Source of the DNA: Parvibaculum lavamentivorans DS-1
GTDB taxonomy: Bacteria; Pseudomonadota; Alphaproteobacteria; Parvibaculales; Parvibaculaceae
DNA length: 64,000 nt
Reading direction: 5' to 3'
Assembly: GCF_000017565.1 (NCBI RefSeq)
Contig: NC_009719.1
Span: 1,674,001-1,738,000 of the forward strand
The position numbers were made by a program, and so were the translations under genes. Under the pieces are notes generated by a model. It did not search any database. It worked only from the letters and a program-made list of their open reading frames with translations, and was not told the DNA's origin. The first letter of the stretch is position 1. Each line of letters begins with the position of its first letter. Shown here piece after piece: positions 24,063-32,909 of this stretch.

Positions 24063-24656
24063 ATGTTCGACAAGGTTCAGCGGGACCGTTTCTGGCTGGT
24101 GCTCGGCGCCATTCTGATCGGTCTCTTCGTCATGCAGAAGGAACGCGGGCTCGTCGAGCCGAGCCAGGCTTCCGCCTATGATCGCGGCGGCATGACCTAT
24201 CTGGTCGAGCAGACAAGGGCGATCCCCACCGTGTCGCGAACCGCCGCAAAGCCTGTGGCGCGGCCACAGGTCCAGATGGCGTCCTGGAGCGACGATCCCT
24301 ATGCCGGCCTTGTCACCGGCTCGATTTCCGCCACGCCGCCGAAGCCGCTTGTCCGTCCGGGGCGCGACAGTTCGATACGCGTCGCCTCGCTCGCGCCGGT
24401 GGCGTCCGGCTCTTACTACGTGCAGCTCGGCGCCTATAGCGGCATAGACCGCGCCAGCCGCCGCTATTTCGACATTCTGGGCCGCGAGCCCGATCTCAAG
24501 GGCGATCAGCGCGTCTCGATCGACACCGCCCACATATCGGGCGAGCAGGTTCACCGCGTCCGCATGGGGCCCTTTGCCAGCGAGGCGAGCGCGCGTGCCG
24601 CTTGCGCGCGTGCCGTCGTCCCTGCGGATGAATGCGCGGTTGTGGCCCTTAACTGA
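24063..24656 (+). CDS. SPOR domain-containing membrane-anchored protein
   Basis: About 197 aa from ATG 24063. A cytoplasmic N-terminus and one membrane helix (FWLVLGAILIGLFVMQ, about 8-23) lead to a periplasmic linker rich in Pro and Ala, and a C-terminal SPOR domain (about 120-195: YYVQLGAYSGIDRASRRYFD ... VHRVRMGPFASEASARAAC). SPOR domains bind denuded septal peptidoglycan, so the protein probably acts at the division site. Starts at ATG 24051 and TTG 24036 are also in frame; GGGGG before 24063 favours it. Stands between ald and rpmF as its own unit. Confidence 0.85.
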   Translation: MFDKVQRDRFWLVLGAILIGLFVMQKERGLVEPSQASAYDRGGMTYLVEQTRAIPTVSRTAAKPVARPQVQMASWSDDPYAGLVTGSISATPPKPLVRPGRDSSIRVASLAPVASGSYYVQLGAYSGIDRASRRYFDILGREPDLKGDQRVSIDTAHISGEQVHRVRMGPFASEASARAACARAVVPADECAVVALN

Positions 24657-24675
24657 CGGATTTCCGCTGCCCTTA

Positions 24676-24705
24676 TGGACTTCCGGGCCAATTTCACTGT
24701 ATAAG
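24676..24705 (+). promoter_or_regulatory. Candidate promoter of rpmF
   Basis: TGGACT (24676-24681) and TATAAG (24700-24705) are 18 bases apart, 141 bases before the rpmF start codon. The -10 is strong (five of six consensus positions); the -35 is weaker. Confidence 0.5.
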
Positions 24706-24845
24706 GCCCGCCAAAGGCCGTGGGCTCAGGGCGATCTTCGTCCCGCCGCAGCCAATATCTTGTTTTCAAAGCCTTTTTCGTGAGGGCAGGGCCCCGGGCA
24801 TTTCCGGCCGGACCGTTCCCGCGATGCAATCGGAGCCTGAAGCAT

Positions 24846-25028
24846 ATGGCCGTCCCCAAGAGGAAAACCACCCCGTCGAAGCGCGGCATGCGCCGTTCGG
24901 CCGATGCGCTGAAGCAGCCGGCCTATGTCGAGAACCCGGATTCGGGCGAGTTGCATCGTCCGCATCATGTCGACCTGAAGAGCGGCATGTATCGCGGCAA
25001 GCAAATCCTGAAGCCGAAGGGCGAATAA
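24846..25028 (+). CDS. rpmF: 50S ribosomal protein L32
   Basis: 60-aa structural protein of the large ribosomal subunit. The start [18 protein letters not shown] is the family signature. The four-cysteine zinc ribbon of some L32 forms is absent, as in most alphaproteobacterial L32. ATG 24846 has GGAG ten bases upstream. A strong terminator follows at 25055. In many relatives rpmF follows a DUF177 gene and precedes plsX; here neither is adjacent. Confidence 0.97.
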   Translation: MAVPKRKTTPSKRGMRRSADALKQPAYVENPDSGELHRPHHVDLKSGMYRGKQILKPKGE

Positions 25029-25054
25029 GCCTTACTGGCTTTGCCGATGTTTTG

Positions 25055-25080
25055 AACGCCGCCTTTCGGGGCGGCGTTTT
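25055..25080. terminator. Rho-independent terminator after rpmF
   Basis: Nine-pair perfect stem AACGCCGCC (25055-25063) / GGCGGCGTT (25070-25078), loop TTTCGG, followed by TTCATTTT. It ends 12 bases before the stop of the convergent DUF2817 gene. Confidence 0.92.
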
Positions 25081-25091
25081 CATTTTCCGGG

Positions 25092-26183
25092 TCAGGCTTC
25101 GAGCGCCTTCAGCGCCGCCGCGCAGACATCGCGCGACTGCGCTGTCACCATGTCCTTCCAGTCGGCCTCATCGACATAGAAGGCGTCGCGGGTCTTCTTC
25201 GCGATTTCCGCTGCTTTCGGGTTCTTGTGGCCGCCATTCTGGTGCAGCCAGTTGTCGGATTGCAGCGCCACCGTCACTTCGCGGATCGGCACCGTTCCGA
25301 ATTCGAGGCCGCCCGACGTCACTTCGCGCCCGGCGAGCTCCTCGGCAAAGCAGACGGGGATCGAGCCCGGCACATCGGAAGAGACGGAGCCGCCGCCCAC
25401 CGTCGAGCGGACGATCGGTCCCCACCAGGCTTTCATCCGTTTGAAAGTGTCCGCCGTTTCGGGGTCCGTGCAGATCATCTCACCGGCGCCGCGCGCGCCG
25501 AGGCCGGTATGGATATCCACGAATATCACGCGCTCCGCCGCGCCCATTTCCTCGCGGATGATCTTCCTCAGCGTGCGGTTCGACCAGACCGGTTCGCGCC
25601 CGCCGAACTGCACTCCGTCGGCATGCGTATACTGGCCGGCGCTCAGCGCGTGCTGCATCGCCGGGTGTCCGTGCTTCTCGGCATAGGCTTTCATTTTGTC
25701 CCGGCTTTCAGCCATCGTTTCCGGCGACAGGTCGGGCGGGTTGATCGCGCTTGCCAGTTCCTCGTAGCCGGGGTTTTCCGGATGCGGTTTGGAGTGATCG
25801 AGGAAGTTGCGGTTGAGGTCGACATTGTCCTCGTTCACCCGCCGATTCCATGCAAAGCCGTAAGGGTTGATCGCATGGATGAAGATGATGGCCGTGTCCG
25901 GCGGCAGGTTGCGTCCGAAGCCCTCGCTCAAGAGCGCCGTCTGTACGCCTGAGCCGCAATAGCCTTCGACGCCATGCGTCCCCGAACCGATCCCGAGAAC
26001 AAATCTCGCATCATCCGGCCCCAGCCGCGCCACATCCGTCGCCAGCTTTTCCCCGTCCGGTCCCGCCATCGGATGTTCGTGATGGTTAACGCGCGCCCCC
26101 GCCGCCTCCGCCGCCGCCAAAAATCGCCGCCGCGCCTCCGCATAGCTCTGTGAGAAATGCGCCGCAGCGTTGGTCATGCTCAT
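25092..26183 (-). CDS. DUF2817 family, M14-like zinc carboxypeptidase
   Basis: 363 aa. DUF2817 proteins share the carboxypeptidase A-type fold. Zn ligands by pattern: H and E in GTHGVEG (about residues 69-75), and H in VDIHTGLG (about 235); INPYGFAWNRRVNEDNVDLNRNF (about 108-130, split) carries the substrate Arg typical of M14. A distal Glu in GGLEFGT matches the general base position. No signal peptide, so probably cytoplasmic. Substrate unknown. Confidence 0.87.
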   Translation of the reverse strand: MSMTNAAAHFSQSYAEARRRFLAAAEAAGARVNHHEHPMAGPDGEKLATDVARLGPDDARFVLGIGSGTHGVEGYCGSGVQTALLSEGFGRNLPPDTAIIFIHAINPYGFAWNRRVNEDNVDLNRNFLDHSKPHPENPGYEELASAINPPDLSPETMAESRDKMKAYAEKHGHPAMQHALSAGQYTHADGVQFGGREPVWSNRTLRKIIREEMGAAERVIFVDIHTGLGARGAGEMICTDPETADTFKRMKAWWGPIVRSTVGGGSVSSDVPGSIPVCFAEELAGREVTSGGLEFGTVPIREVTVALQSDNWLHQNGGHKNPKAAEIAKKTRDAFYVDEADWKDMVTAQSRDVCAAALKALEA

Positions 26184-26274
26184 CCGGAAGCTCCGTTTGA
26201 TAGCGGATTATGGTGCGATTGTGCTAGAGTGGCACATGTAGAGCCGGTTTGTGGGGCAAAAAGAGGGATATGAC

Positions 26275-26667
26275 ATGCTAGGCACGTTGCCGCTGATGGC
26301 CATCGCCATCATTGCTTACAACATCATCGTCTACCTAACCGGCCTGACGATGGATTCGCAGATCACGACCATCACCCTCATTTCCGGAGCAATGTGGACG
26401 ATCACCGTCGGCGATCTGCTTCTTTTCCTCGGATTGATGTTGCTCTTCCTCGAACTCATCAATTCGACGAAGACCGGGGCATCGACCATCGTCAATCACG
26501 CGCTTTCCATGCTTGTGCTGCTGATTGCGCTGGTGCAGTTCATTGTACTGCCGCAGTTCGGCACCTCGACATTCTTCATGCTGGTCCTGTTGGCTTTGTT
26601 CGACGTGGTTGCCGGCTTTACCGTCACCATCACCGCCGCCCGCCGCGACTTCACGGTTGGCGAATAG
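26275..26667 (+). CDS. Hypothetical integral membrane protein
   Basis: 130 aa, not recognised. Four predicted membrane helices (about 5-25, 34-68, 72-94, 99-121) with little soluble sequence. ATG 26275 follows GAGGG with seven bases spacing; a GTG at 26251 in frame is less likely. It converges on pabC with a three-base gap. Base composition is somewhat lower in GC than its neighbours. Confidence 0.7.
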   Translation: MLGTLPLMAIAIIAYNIIVYLTGLTMDSQITTITLISGAMWTITVGDLLLFLGLMLLFLELINSTKTGASTIVNHALSMLVLLIALVQFIVLPQFGTSTFFMLVLLALFDVVAGFTVTITAARRDFTVGE

Positions 26668-26670
26668 ATC

Positions 26671-27519
26671 TCAGTCGTTCTCGTCCGCGGCATCGAGCAG
26701 GAGCTCGTAGGCCGCGGCGAGACGCGCGGTCATCGGGTGCGCGGGGATAACCCGTCCGTCAATCCGCGCCAGCGGCACCAGCCCCATCAGGCAATTGGTG
26801 AGAAAGGCGCCCGATGCATGAGCGATGCGGGCCGGTGCAATTTCGTCTTCGCTTGTTTCTATCCCCATATCGGGCGCGAGTTCGAGCAGCGCCGCCCGCG
26901 TAATGCCGGGCAGTATGCCGCAGCGCTCCGAGGGGGTGATAAGTCTCTCGCCTTCCCACAAAAAAATATTGGCCGCGCTGGCGCAGGCCAGGTTGCCGCT
27001 TGTTTCGAGCATCAATGCTTCATCCGCACCCTTCATCCGCGCTTCTTCCTTCGCGAGCACATTGTCGAGATAGGGCAAGGCTTTCAGCCGCGCGGCGGGC
27101 GACCAGGGGTTACGGCGCGGCGTGGCGATAATCGCGTTCAGACGCTCCGGCGGATTGGGCGCCGCCGCACAGGAAATCATGACGGTCGGCGATGCGTTTG
27201 CAGGCAGGGCGAGGCCGCGCGGGCCGGGACCGCGGGTCAGCGTCAGCCGCAGCGACGCGCGCGGCGCCGAGTCGAGTTTATTCTCCTCGAGCAATGCCTT
27301 GCAGGCTTCCTCGACATGCACGGGTCCGAACGGCATTTCGATGCCGATCATGTCGGCGCCGCTCACCAGCCGCATCAGGTGCTCTTCGAAGAACGAGATA
27401 TGCCCGTTCCGCGCCAGCATCGTTTCGAAAAGCCCGTCGCCGAGCAGAAAGCCACGGTCCGCGGGATCTATGCGCGCTGCTTCCGCTTCCATTATTGCGC
27501 CGCTGAGCCAGATTTTCAT
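26671..27519 (-). CDS. pabC: Aminodeoxychorismate lyase / class IV aminotransferase
   Basis: PLP enzyme of the branched-chain aminotransferase fold; converts 4-amino-4-deoxychorismate to p-aminobenzoate plus pyruvate. 282 aa. Seen: DPADRGFLLGDGLFETML (18-35), the catalytic Lys146 in ARLKALPYLDNV, and the ETSGNLACASAANIFLW pattern of class IV enzymes. It follows pabA with an ATGA overlap (27516-27519), completing the pabB-pabA-pabC order. D-amino-acid transaminase is the main alternative, but the context favours PabC. Confidence 0.9.
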   Translation of the reverse strand: MKIWLSGAIMEAEAARIDPADRGFLLGDGLFETMLARNGHISFFEEHLMRLVSGADMIGIEMPFGPVHVEEACKALLEENKLDSAPRASLRLTLTRGPGPRGLALPANASPTVMISCAAAPNPPERLNAIIATPRRNPWSPAARLKALPYLDNVLAKEEARMKGADEALMLETSGNLACASAANIFLWEGERLITPSERCGILPGITRAALLELAPDMGIETSEDEIAPARIAHASGAFLTNCLMGLVPLARIDGRVIPAHPMTARLAAAYELLLDAADEND

Positions 27520-28115
27520 GCTGTGCGCCTCACTTCGCCAGGCGTCGCACCCGCGAGCTTCAGGAAGTTCGCGAGGAGTGCATGGCCATGTTCGGTCAGC
27601 ACCGATTCCGGGTGAAACTGTACGCCGAAAATCGGCAGGCTCTGATGTGCGAGCGCCATTGGAATCCCGTCTTCCGTGCGGGCGGTTTCGCGGAGGGGGC
27701 CTTTTTCGGCAATTTCTGCGATCAGCGAATGGTAGCGGCCGGCAGTGAACGGGCTCGGCAATCCGCTGAAGATATCCCCACCCTCATGCAGAATGCGCGA
27801 GGGTTTGCCATGCACCGGCTTCGGCGCGCGATGGATGCGCCCGCCAAACGCGGCTGCAATGGCCTGGTGGCCAAGGCAAACACCGAGTAGCGGGATCTCA
27901 TGTTCGGCTGCGGCCGTGACCAGCGGAATGGAAATCCCTGCCTCCTCCGGTCCGCAAGGGCCCGGCGAGAGAATGATCGCCTCAGGCTTCAGCGCCAGCG
28001 CTTCCGCAACGCCGATCTCGTCCGTCCGGATCGTCCGCCGCTGATAGCCGAGCTCGCCGACATAACGCGCGAGGTTGTGAACGAAGCTGTCGAAATTGTC
28101 GATGACGAGGATCAT
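27516..28115 (-). CDS. pabA: Aminodeoxychorismate/anthranilate synthase glutamine amidotransferase
   Basis: 199-aa class I amidotransferase that supplies ammonia to PabB. Triad: Cys80 in GVCLGHQ, His167 and Glu169 in FHPES. MILVIDNFDSFVHNLARY is the standard N-terminus. Its ATG overlaps the pabB stop as ATGA and its stop overlaps pabC the same way, so all three are coupled. It could also serve TrpE if no separate trpG exists elsewhere. Confidence 0.93.
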   Translation of the reverse strand: MILVIDNFDSFVHNLARYVGELGYQRRTIRTDEIGVAEALALKPEAIILSPGPCGPEEAGISIPLVTAAAEHEIPLLGVCLGHQAIAAAFGGRIHRAPKPVHGKPSRILHEGGDIFSGLPSPFTAGRYHSLIAEIAEKGPLRETARTEDGIPMALAHQSLPIFGVQFHPESVLTEHGHALLANFLKLAGATPGEVRRTA

Positions 28116-29536
28116 GCATGCGCTCCGGACAAGGCGGGGCTTTCAGCTTCTTCGGGTGCGGCGCCGAGCGCGCGCCGCATATCGCGCGCCTTGGCAAGTG
28201 TTTCCTCATACTCCGAGGCGGGATCGGAATCCGCCACAATTCCTCCTCCGGCCTGAAAGGTAACGCGGTCTCCCTTCACGACCAAGGTGCGGATCGAGAT
28301 GGCGGTGTCCATGCCGCCATTCGCGCCGAGATAACCGACGGCGCCGCAATAAGGTCCGCGCGTCGTCGGCTCAAGCTCCGCGATGATCTCCATCGCGCGT
28401 TTTTTCGGTGCGCCGGTGACGGAGCCGCCAGGGAAGCAGGCCGCAAGGAGATCGGCCGGCGTTTCGCCCTCTCTCAATTGTCCCCGCACCGTCGATACGA
28501 GATGATGCACATTGGCAAAGCTTTCGAGTTCGCAGAGCTTCTCGACAACCACGGAATGATCGGCGCAAACGCGGGATATATCATGCCGCAAGAGATCGAC
28601 GATCATCACGTTTTCCGCGCGATCTTTCTCCGATTTCAGGAGTTCGGCCGCGAGGCGGCGGTCTTCCTCCGGTGTTTGTCCGCGCGGCCGCGTGCCCTTG
28701 ATGGGCTTTGTCTCGACGGCGCCGCCGCTGCAGGCGAGGAAGCGTTCCGGCGACGAAGACACGATCGCTCCCTCTCCAAAATTGAAGAAGGATGAGAAAG
28801 GCGCGGGGCTTGCGGCTCGCAGCCGCAGGTAGAGCGAATAAGCATCATCCTCCGGCGACAGCCGTGCCTCGAAGCGTTGCGAGAGGTTTGCCTGAAAAAT
28901 ATCCCCGGCATGGATGTAGTCGATGACGCGCGACACGGCTTTTTCATAAGCCTGCCGCGAGAAATTCGAGACTATTTGCCCAGTACCGGCCGACGCCGCG
29001 CGGCTAATGCTCGGCAGTTCCTCGATGCGGGAGCGGATTTCGGTCAGGCGCCGTTTTGCCCGGTCCGGTTCGCCTCCCGGCAAACCGGATGAGATGATGA
29101 AGGCGCGACGTGCGCAAAGATCGAAAGCCAGGACGACGTCGTAGAAACCGAGCGCCATGTCCGGAAGGTGCTGGTCGTCGATCGCGAAGGGCTTTTCCTC
29201 AGGCGGCAGGCGCTCCAGCGTGCGTCCGAGCCCGTAGCCGAAGAAACCGGCTGCCCCGCCGGAAAACGGCGGCAAGGAGGGCGAGGGCGCCTGTGCGGCG
29301 AAACCCGCGAGCTTGGTCTTCAGCGCCGCGAAAGGATTGGCGATCTCGCCTGGACGCAGAACCAGCCGGTCGAAGGGATCGAATGCGATAAAGCTCCAGC
29401 GGCCATGCAATGCAGGGTCGCGGTCCGGCCCGGCTGTCGCGCTGTCGAGAAGCAGGGCGAAAGGCTCCGCCGCCAGCGCATGAAAGAGTTCATGCGGCGC
29501 GCGCCATCCGATCTCTGTCACGAGCGGTTCGTTCAC
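28112..29536 (-). CDS. pabB: Aminodeoxychorismate synthase component I
   Basis: 474-aa chorismate-binding enzyme that aminates chorismate for folate synthesis. The C-terminal two thirds carry the family signatures: YIHAGDIFQANLSQRF, KPIKGTRPRG (PIKGT places it with PabB, Lys as in 4-amino forms), ENVMIVDLLRHDISRV, GGSVTGAPKKRAMEII and GPYCGAVGYLGANG. First gene of the pab operon, 27 bases downstream of the alpha/beta hydrolase gene on the same strand, so that gene may be cotranscribed. Confidence 0.93.
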   Translation of the reverse strand: MNEPLVTEIGWRAPHELFHALAAEPFALLLDSATAGPDRDPALHGRWSFIAFDPFDRLVLRPGEIANPFAALKTKLAGFAAQAPSPSLPPFSGGAAGFFGYGLGRTLERLPPEEKPFAIDDQHLPDMALGFYDVVLAFDLCARRAFIISSGLPGGEPDRAKRRLTEIRSRIEELPSISRAASAGTGQIVSNFSRQAYEKAVSRVIDYIHAGDIFQANLSQRFEARLSPEDDAYSLYLRLRAASPAPFSSFFNFGEGAIVSSSPERFLACSGGAVETKPIKGTRPRGQTPEEDRRLAAELLKSEKDRAENVMIVDLLRHDISRVCADHSVVVEKLCELESFANVHHLVSTVRGQLREGETPADLLAACFPGGSVTGAPKKRAMEIIAELEPTTRGPYCGAVGYLGANGGMDTAISIRTLVVKGDRVTFQAGGGIVADSDPASEYEETLAKARDMRRALGAAPEEAESPALSGAHA

Positions 29537-29563
29537 CTTTTGCTACCTTCCCGGCTGACGAAC

Positions 29564-30655
29564 TCAGTTCGAAGGCGGCTCGATGGTCATGTCGCCTGCG
29601 GTATCTGCGGAATCCTTGGAGCAGCTTCCGCATTTTCGCGGTTCGAGCCGGGCGAGCGGCCCTCTCGGTTTTCCGCCGGCGCCTGCCGATGTCACCTTCA
29701 TGTCCTGCACGCGCAGGAAATCCAGCAGAAGCCCGCTGACAAGTTCAGGCTGCGCGAAGGTGATGTTATGCCCGGCGGCGGGATAGGACCGAAGCTGTGC
29801 CTCCGGCATGAGTTCCATCAGCCTTGTCGAATATTCATACGGCACGATTTCATCGGCTTCACCCCAGATCACCAGAACGGGCACTGCCGAGCGGCCGACT
29901 TTCGCGAAGGAAGCTTCCGAAGCTGCCAGGGGATAATGCCGCATGGTCGACAGCAACGCATCGCCATAGCCGCGATATTCCAGTTGCCGGTTGAAGCCTT
30001 CCAGGAAGGCGCCGGGGTTCGGCGCGCTTTTGGCTTCCTGTGCGGCGGCGCTGTAGAACAGGCGCGTGCCGAAAAGCCGGACGATCCAGTCTCCCAGCAG
30101 CGGCCGCTTCAGCAGTTCCACATTGTCATCCATCGCAACGCCGAGGCCTGCGGGCGCTATCAGCGTCAAGGAGCGCACGCGTTCCGTGTGGCGGGCAGTG
30201 AATATGGTGGCGATGGCGCCGCCCATCGAATAGCCGACGAGATCGATGCGCCTGTCGACCTTCAATGCGTCAAGCAGGTTCACGAGTTGCCGGTCCAGAA
30301 GCTCGGCATCATAGACCGCGCGGGGGCGGTCTGAGAGGCCGCGGCCGAAATTGTCATAGGCGAGCACGCGGTAGCCGCTTTCCGTCAGCGGTTTGAAATA
30401 GTTGTCCCAGACGAAAGAGGGGGTCGAGAAGCCGTGGACAAGCACGACCAGCGGTGCGTCCTCAGGGCCTTCCAGCCGGTAATGCACGGTGCCGTCGGCG
30501 GTTTCGATGAAGCTGTAAGCCAGGCCCTTGGCGGCGAGAGAGGAGCGGGCTGCTTCGTCGAGGATCGGCCGGGCGCGGCCGGCGGCCCAGAAACTCACCA
30601 GCATGATGAGAAGCAGCGCCGCCGTGAGTATCCCAACGCCCTTCAAAATTGCCAT
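29564..30655 (-). CDS. Membrane-anchored alpha/beta hydrolase
   Basis: 363 aa. An N-terminal signal anchor (about 6-26) leads to an alpha/beta-hydrolase domain (about 45-315): oxyanion HG at VLVHGF (72-77), nucleophile Ser143 in GYSMGG, Asp in WGEADEIVP and His in AAGHNITF. The last 45 residues (rich in Pro, Ser, Cys: RKCGSCSKDSADTAGD) are an unusual tail beyond the fold. Substrate unknown; esterase or C-C hydrolase activity are both possible. It stands upstream of pabB on the same strand. Confidence 0.88.
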   Translation of the reverse strand: MAILKGVGILTAALLLIMLVSFWAAGRARPILDEAARSSLAAKGLAYSFIETADGTVHYRLEGPEDAPLVVLVHGFSTPSFVWDNYFKPLTESGYRVLAYDNFGRGLSDRPRAVYDAELLDRQLVNLLDALKVDRRIDLVGYSMGGAIATIFTARHTERVRSLTLIAPAGLGVAMDDNVELLKRPLLGDWIVRLFGTRLFYSAAAQEAKSAPNPGAFLEGFNRQLEYRGYGDALLSTMRHYPLAASEASFAKVGRSAVPVLVIWGEADEIVPYEYSTRLMELMPEAQLRSYPAAGHNITFAQPELVSGLLLDFLRVQDMKVTSAGAGGKPRGPLARLEPRKCGSCSKDSADTAGDMTIEPPSN

Positions 30656-30881
30656 TGTGTCGCTACCGTTTGTTACGCGCGGTCACTGTCAGTCTTCCCT
30701 TGCGGAAGGCTGAAGAGCCCGCAGTCTAGTGCGTCGGCGGAGCGTCTACAAATGCCGCAAGCGGGCCGGGGCAGGGTTGCAGCATGGCAGAAATGCGGGC
30801 TTGATGCGGGCGAAACGGCAGGCAGACGCTCGTCCCTCGCGCGCCGCCGATCTCAATCGACGGGACTTCAGGGAGATCGAT

Positions 30882-31685
30882 ATGACCAGTGCTTTCAAGG
30901 ACCAGGTGCTCGCCGGCAAGACAGCTTTCGTCGCCGGCGCATCGAGCGGGATCAATCTCGGCATTGCGCAGCATTTCGCGCGCGCCGGCGCGAAGATCGC
31001 GCTTATCAGCCGCAGCCACGAAAAGATCACCGCAGCGGCAAAGACGATCAGCGACGAAGGCTTTGAAGCGATCGGGATGGCCGCCGATGTGCGGGATTTC
31101 AATTCGGTCGACACAGCGATGAAACAGGCGAACGACAGGTTCGGCAATTTCGATATCGTGATTTCCGGTGCGGCGGGCAATTTCGTGGCGCCGGCGCTCG
31201 GCATGTCGTCCAATGGCTTCAAGACGGTCGTGGATATCGACCTCATCGGTACATTCAACGTGCTGCGGGCTTCCTTTCAGTATCTGACGCGGCCCGGCGC
31301 TTCGCTCATCTCGATCACGGCACCGCAGGCGGTCAACCCGTCGCTTTTCCAGGCGCATGTCTGCGCCGCGAAGGCGGGCATCAACATGCTGACGAAATGC
31401 CTTGCGATGGAGTGGGGCCCGGCCGGTGTACGGGTGAATGCAATATCCCCGGGTCCGATTGCCGATACCGAGGGCATGGCGCGCCTTGCGCCGACGCCTG
31501 AAATGGAAAAGGCGATCAAATCCCGCATCGCGCTGCGCGATTATGGCACCAAGACGGATATCGGCGACATGGCGCTGTTTCTCTCCACCGATAACGCCAA
31601 ATATATCACCGGCACCATTGTCGATTGCGACGGCGGGTCGAAACTCGGCGATGCCGGTACGGATGCGCTTGGCGAATTCAAGTAG
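30882..31685 (+). CDS. SDR oxidoreductase, 2,4-dienoyl-CoA reductase (DECR2)-like
   Basis: 267-aa NAD(P)-dependent reductase, probably of unsaturated acyl-CoA. The cofactor loop GASSGINLG (19-27) has Asn25 where Gly is usual. The usual catalytic Tyr of YxxxK is replaced: the segment reads HVCAAK with Val160 at the Tyr place and Lys164 retained. Mitochondrial/peroxisomal dienoyl-CoA reductases show the same loss, and the following EWGPAGVRVN...SPGPIADTEGM matches them well. GGGAGATCGAT precedes ATG 30882. It heads an operon with an enoyl-CoA hydratase (29 bases downstream), consistent with oxidation of unsaturated acyl chains. Confidence 0.87.
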   Translation: MTSAFKDQVLAGKTAFVAGASSGINLGIAQHFARAGAKIALISRSHEKITAAAKTISDEGFEAIGMAADVRDFNSVDTAMKQANDRFGNFDIVISGAAGNFVAPALGMSSNGFKTVVDIDLIGTFNVLRASFQYLTRPGASLISITAPQAVNPSLFQAHVCAAKAGINMLTKCLAMEWGPAGVRVNAISPGPIADTEGMARLAPTPEMEKAIKSRIALRDYGTKTDIGDMALFLSTDNAKYITGTIVDCDGGSKLGDAGTDALGEFK

Positions 31686-31714
31686 TTCAAAAAAGTATGG
31701 GAGGAGGAAAACAG

Positions 31715-32536
31715 ATGGCGAAAGCGGAAAGGATATCCCCGGCGGACTTCACCTGCGTTCTCTATGAAGTGCGCAATCATGTCGCCATTATCACCATCAA
31801 TCGCCCGGAACGGCGCAATGCGCTCAATCGCCGTGCCTATGATGAAGTGGAGGCGGCGTTCCGCGCGGCTTCCGCCGATACGGATGTCCGCTGCGTGGTT
31901 GTCACCGGTTCCGACCCTGCTTTCTGCTCTGGCGAAGACGTGAAGGAGATGATGACGGGCGAGGAACACGGAAAAAGCGTTCAGCGCCTCACCGCTGTCC
32001 GGCCGGAGCCTACCCCTGCGGCCGTCGCCGCGCTTGAATGCGACAGGCCAGTCATTGCGGCCGTCAACGGCGCCGCTGTCGGGTGGGGCATGGAGCTCAC
32101 GCTCTTCGCCGATATTCGCATTGCCTCGGAACAGGCGAAGTTCGGTGAGATATTCATCAAGCGGGGGCTTATCACGGATGTCGGCGGCCTCTGGCGGCTG
32201 CCGGCCATCGTAGGACCGGCAAAAGCGGCGGAGCTACTCTTTACAGGCGATGTCATCGGCGCGAGAGAAGCCGAGCGTATCGGCCTCGTAACGGAGGTAA
32301 CGCCGCATGACCAGCTCATGGAGCGGGCGCTTGCGATGGCCGATCGCATTGCGGTCAATGCGCCGCTGGCACTCCGCTTCATGAAGGAAGGGCTCCGCCG
32401 CACCGCCTATGGCGACCTCCGCGAAATCGGAAGCTGGGTCAGCGGCACGCTGGGCAAGCTTTTCGAAACAGAGGATCATCGGGAAGGCGTAAAAAGCTTC
32501 CTGGAGAAACGTGCTCCGGTTTTCAAAGGACGATGA
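31715..32536 (+). CDS. Enoyl-CoA hydratase/isomerase family protein
   Basis: 273-aa crotonase-fold enzyme. Oxyanion loops: CSGEDVKEM (about 72-80) and AVNGAAVGWGMELTLFADIR (about 111-130), with KFGEIFIKRGL (about 137-147) at the catalytic Glu region. Start 31715 follows GGAGGAAAA; an ATG at 31697 is less likely. It lies between the dienoyl-CoA reductase and an HTH protein in one operon. Hydratase versus isomerase cannot be separated by eye. Confidence 0.92.
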   Translation: MAKAERISPADFTCVLYEVRNHVAIITINRPERRNALNRRAYDEVEAAFRAASADTDVRCVVVTGSDPAFCSGEDVKEMMTGEEHGKSVQRLTAVRPEPTPAAVAALECDRPVIAAVNGAAVGWGMELTLFADIRIASEQAKFGEIFIKRGLITDVGGLWRLPAIVGPAKAAELLFTGDVIGAREAERIGLVTEVTPHDQLMERALAMADRIAVNAPLALRFMKEGLRRTAYGDLREIGSWVSGTLGKLFETEDHREGVKSFLEKRAPVFKGR

Positions 32537-32545
32537 GGGAAGGGC

Positions 32546-32902
32546 ATGGCGCTTTTCTTCGATCAGGAATGGTTCGATACGAAGCTGAAGGCGTCGGGCC
32601 TTACCCGAGACGATTTGGCGGCGGCGCTTCTGCTCACCAGAAGCGAGATCGATGAAATATGGAAGGATCAGCGCGAGCTGAAGCCGAATGAGGTGGCGAT
32701 GCTTGCCCGCGTTCTCGGGGCTCCTGCCGCGGATGTGGTGACGCGGGCGGGCATTGCAACGCCATCGCCCGCTCCGGCGAAGGCCGGTCCTTCCGATGCC
32801 GCGCTCATGGAGAAACTCGAGGAGATGGAAGCGCGGCTGGTGAGGATCGAGCGTGCCATCGCCGACTTGCAATCGCTTATCCTCGCGACACGACAAAACT
32901 GA
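32546..32902 (+). CDS. Small HTH (Cro/CI-like) protein with C-terminal coiled coil
   Basis: 118 aa. Residues about 18-66 (GLTRDDLAAALLLTRSEIDE ... ELKPNEVAMLARVLGAPAADV) fit an XRE-type helix-turn-helix. A Pro/Ala linker leads to a heptad-like helix (ALMEKLEEMEARLVRIERAIADLQSL, about 85-112; split when read) suited to oligomerisation. It is nine bases after the hydratase and seven bases before the GGT gene, so it is an internal operon gene; local regulation is plausible but unproven. Confidence 0.72.
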   Translation: MALFFDQEWFDTKLKASGLTRDDLAAALLLTRSEIDEIWKDQRELKPNEVAMLARVLGAPAADVVTRAGIATPSPAPAKAGPSDAALMEKLEEMEARLVRIERAIADLQSLILATRQN

Positions 32903-32909
32903 GGTTCTC

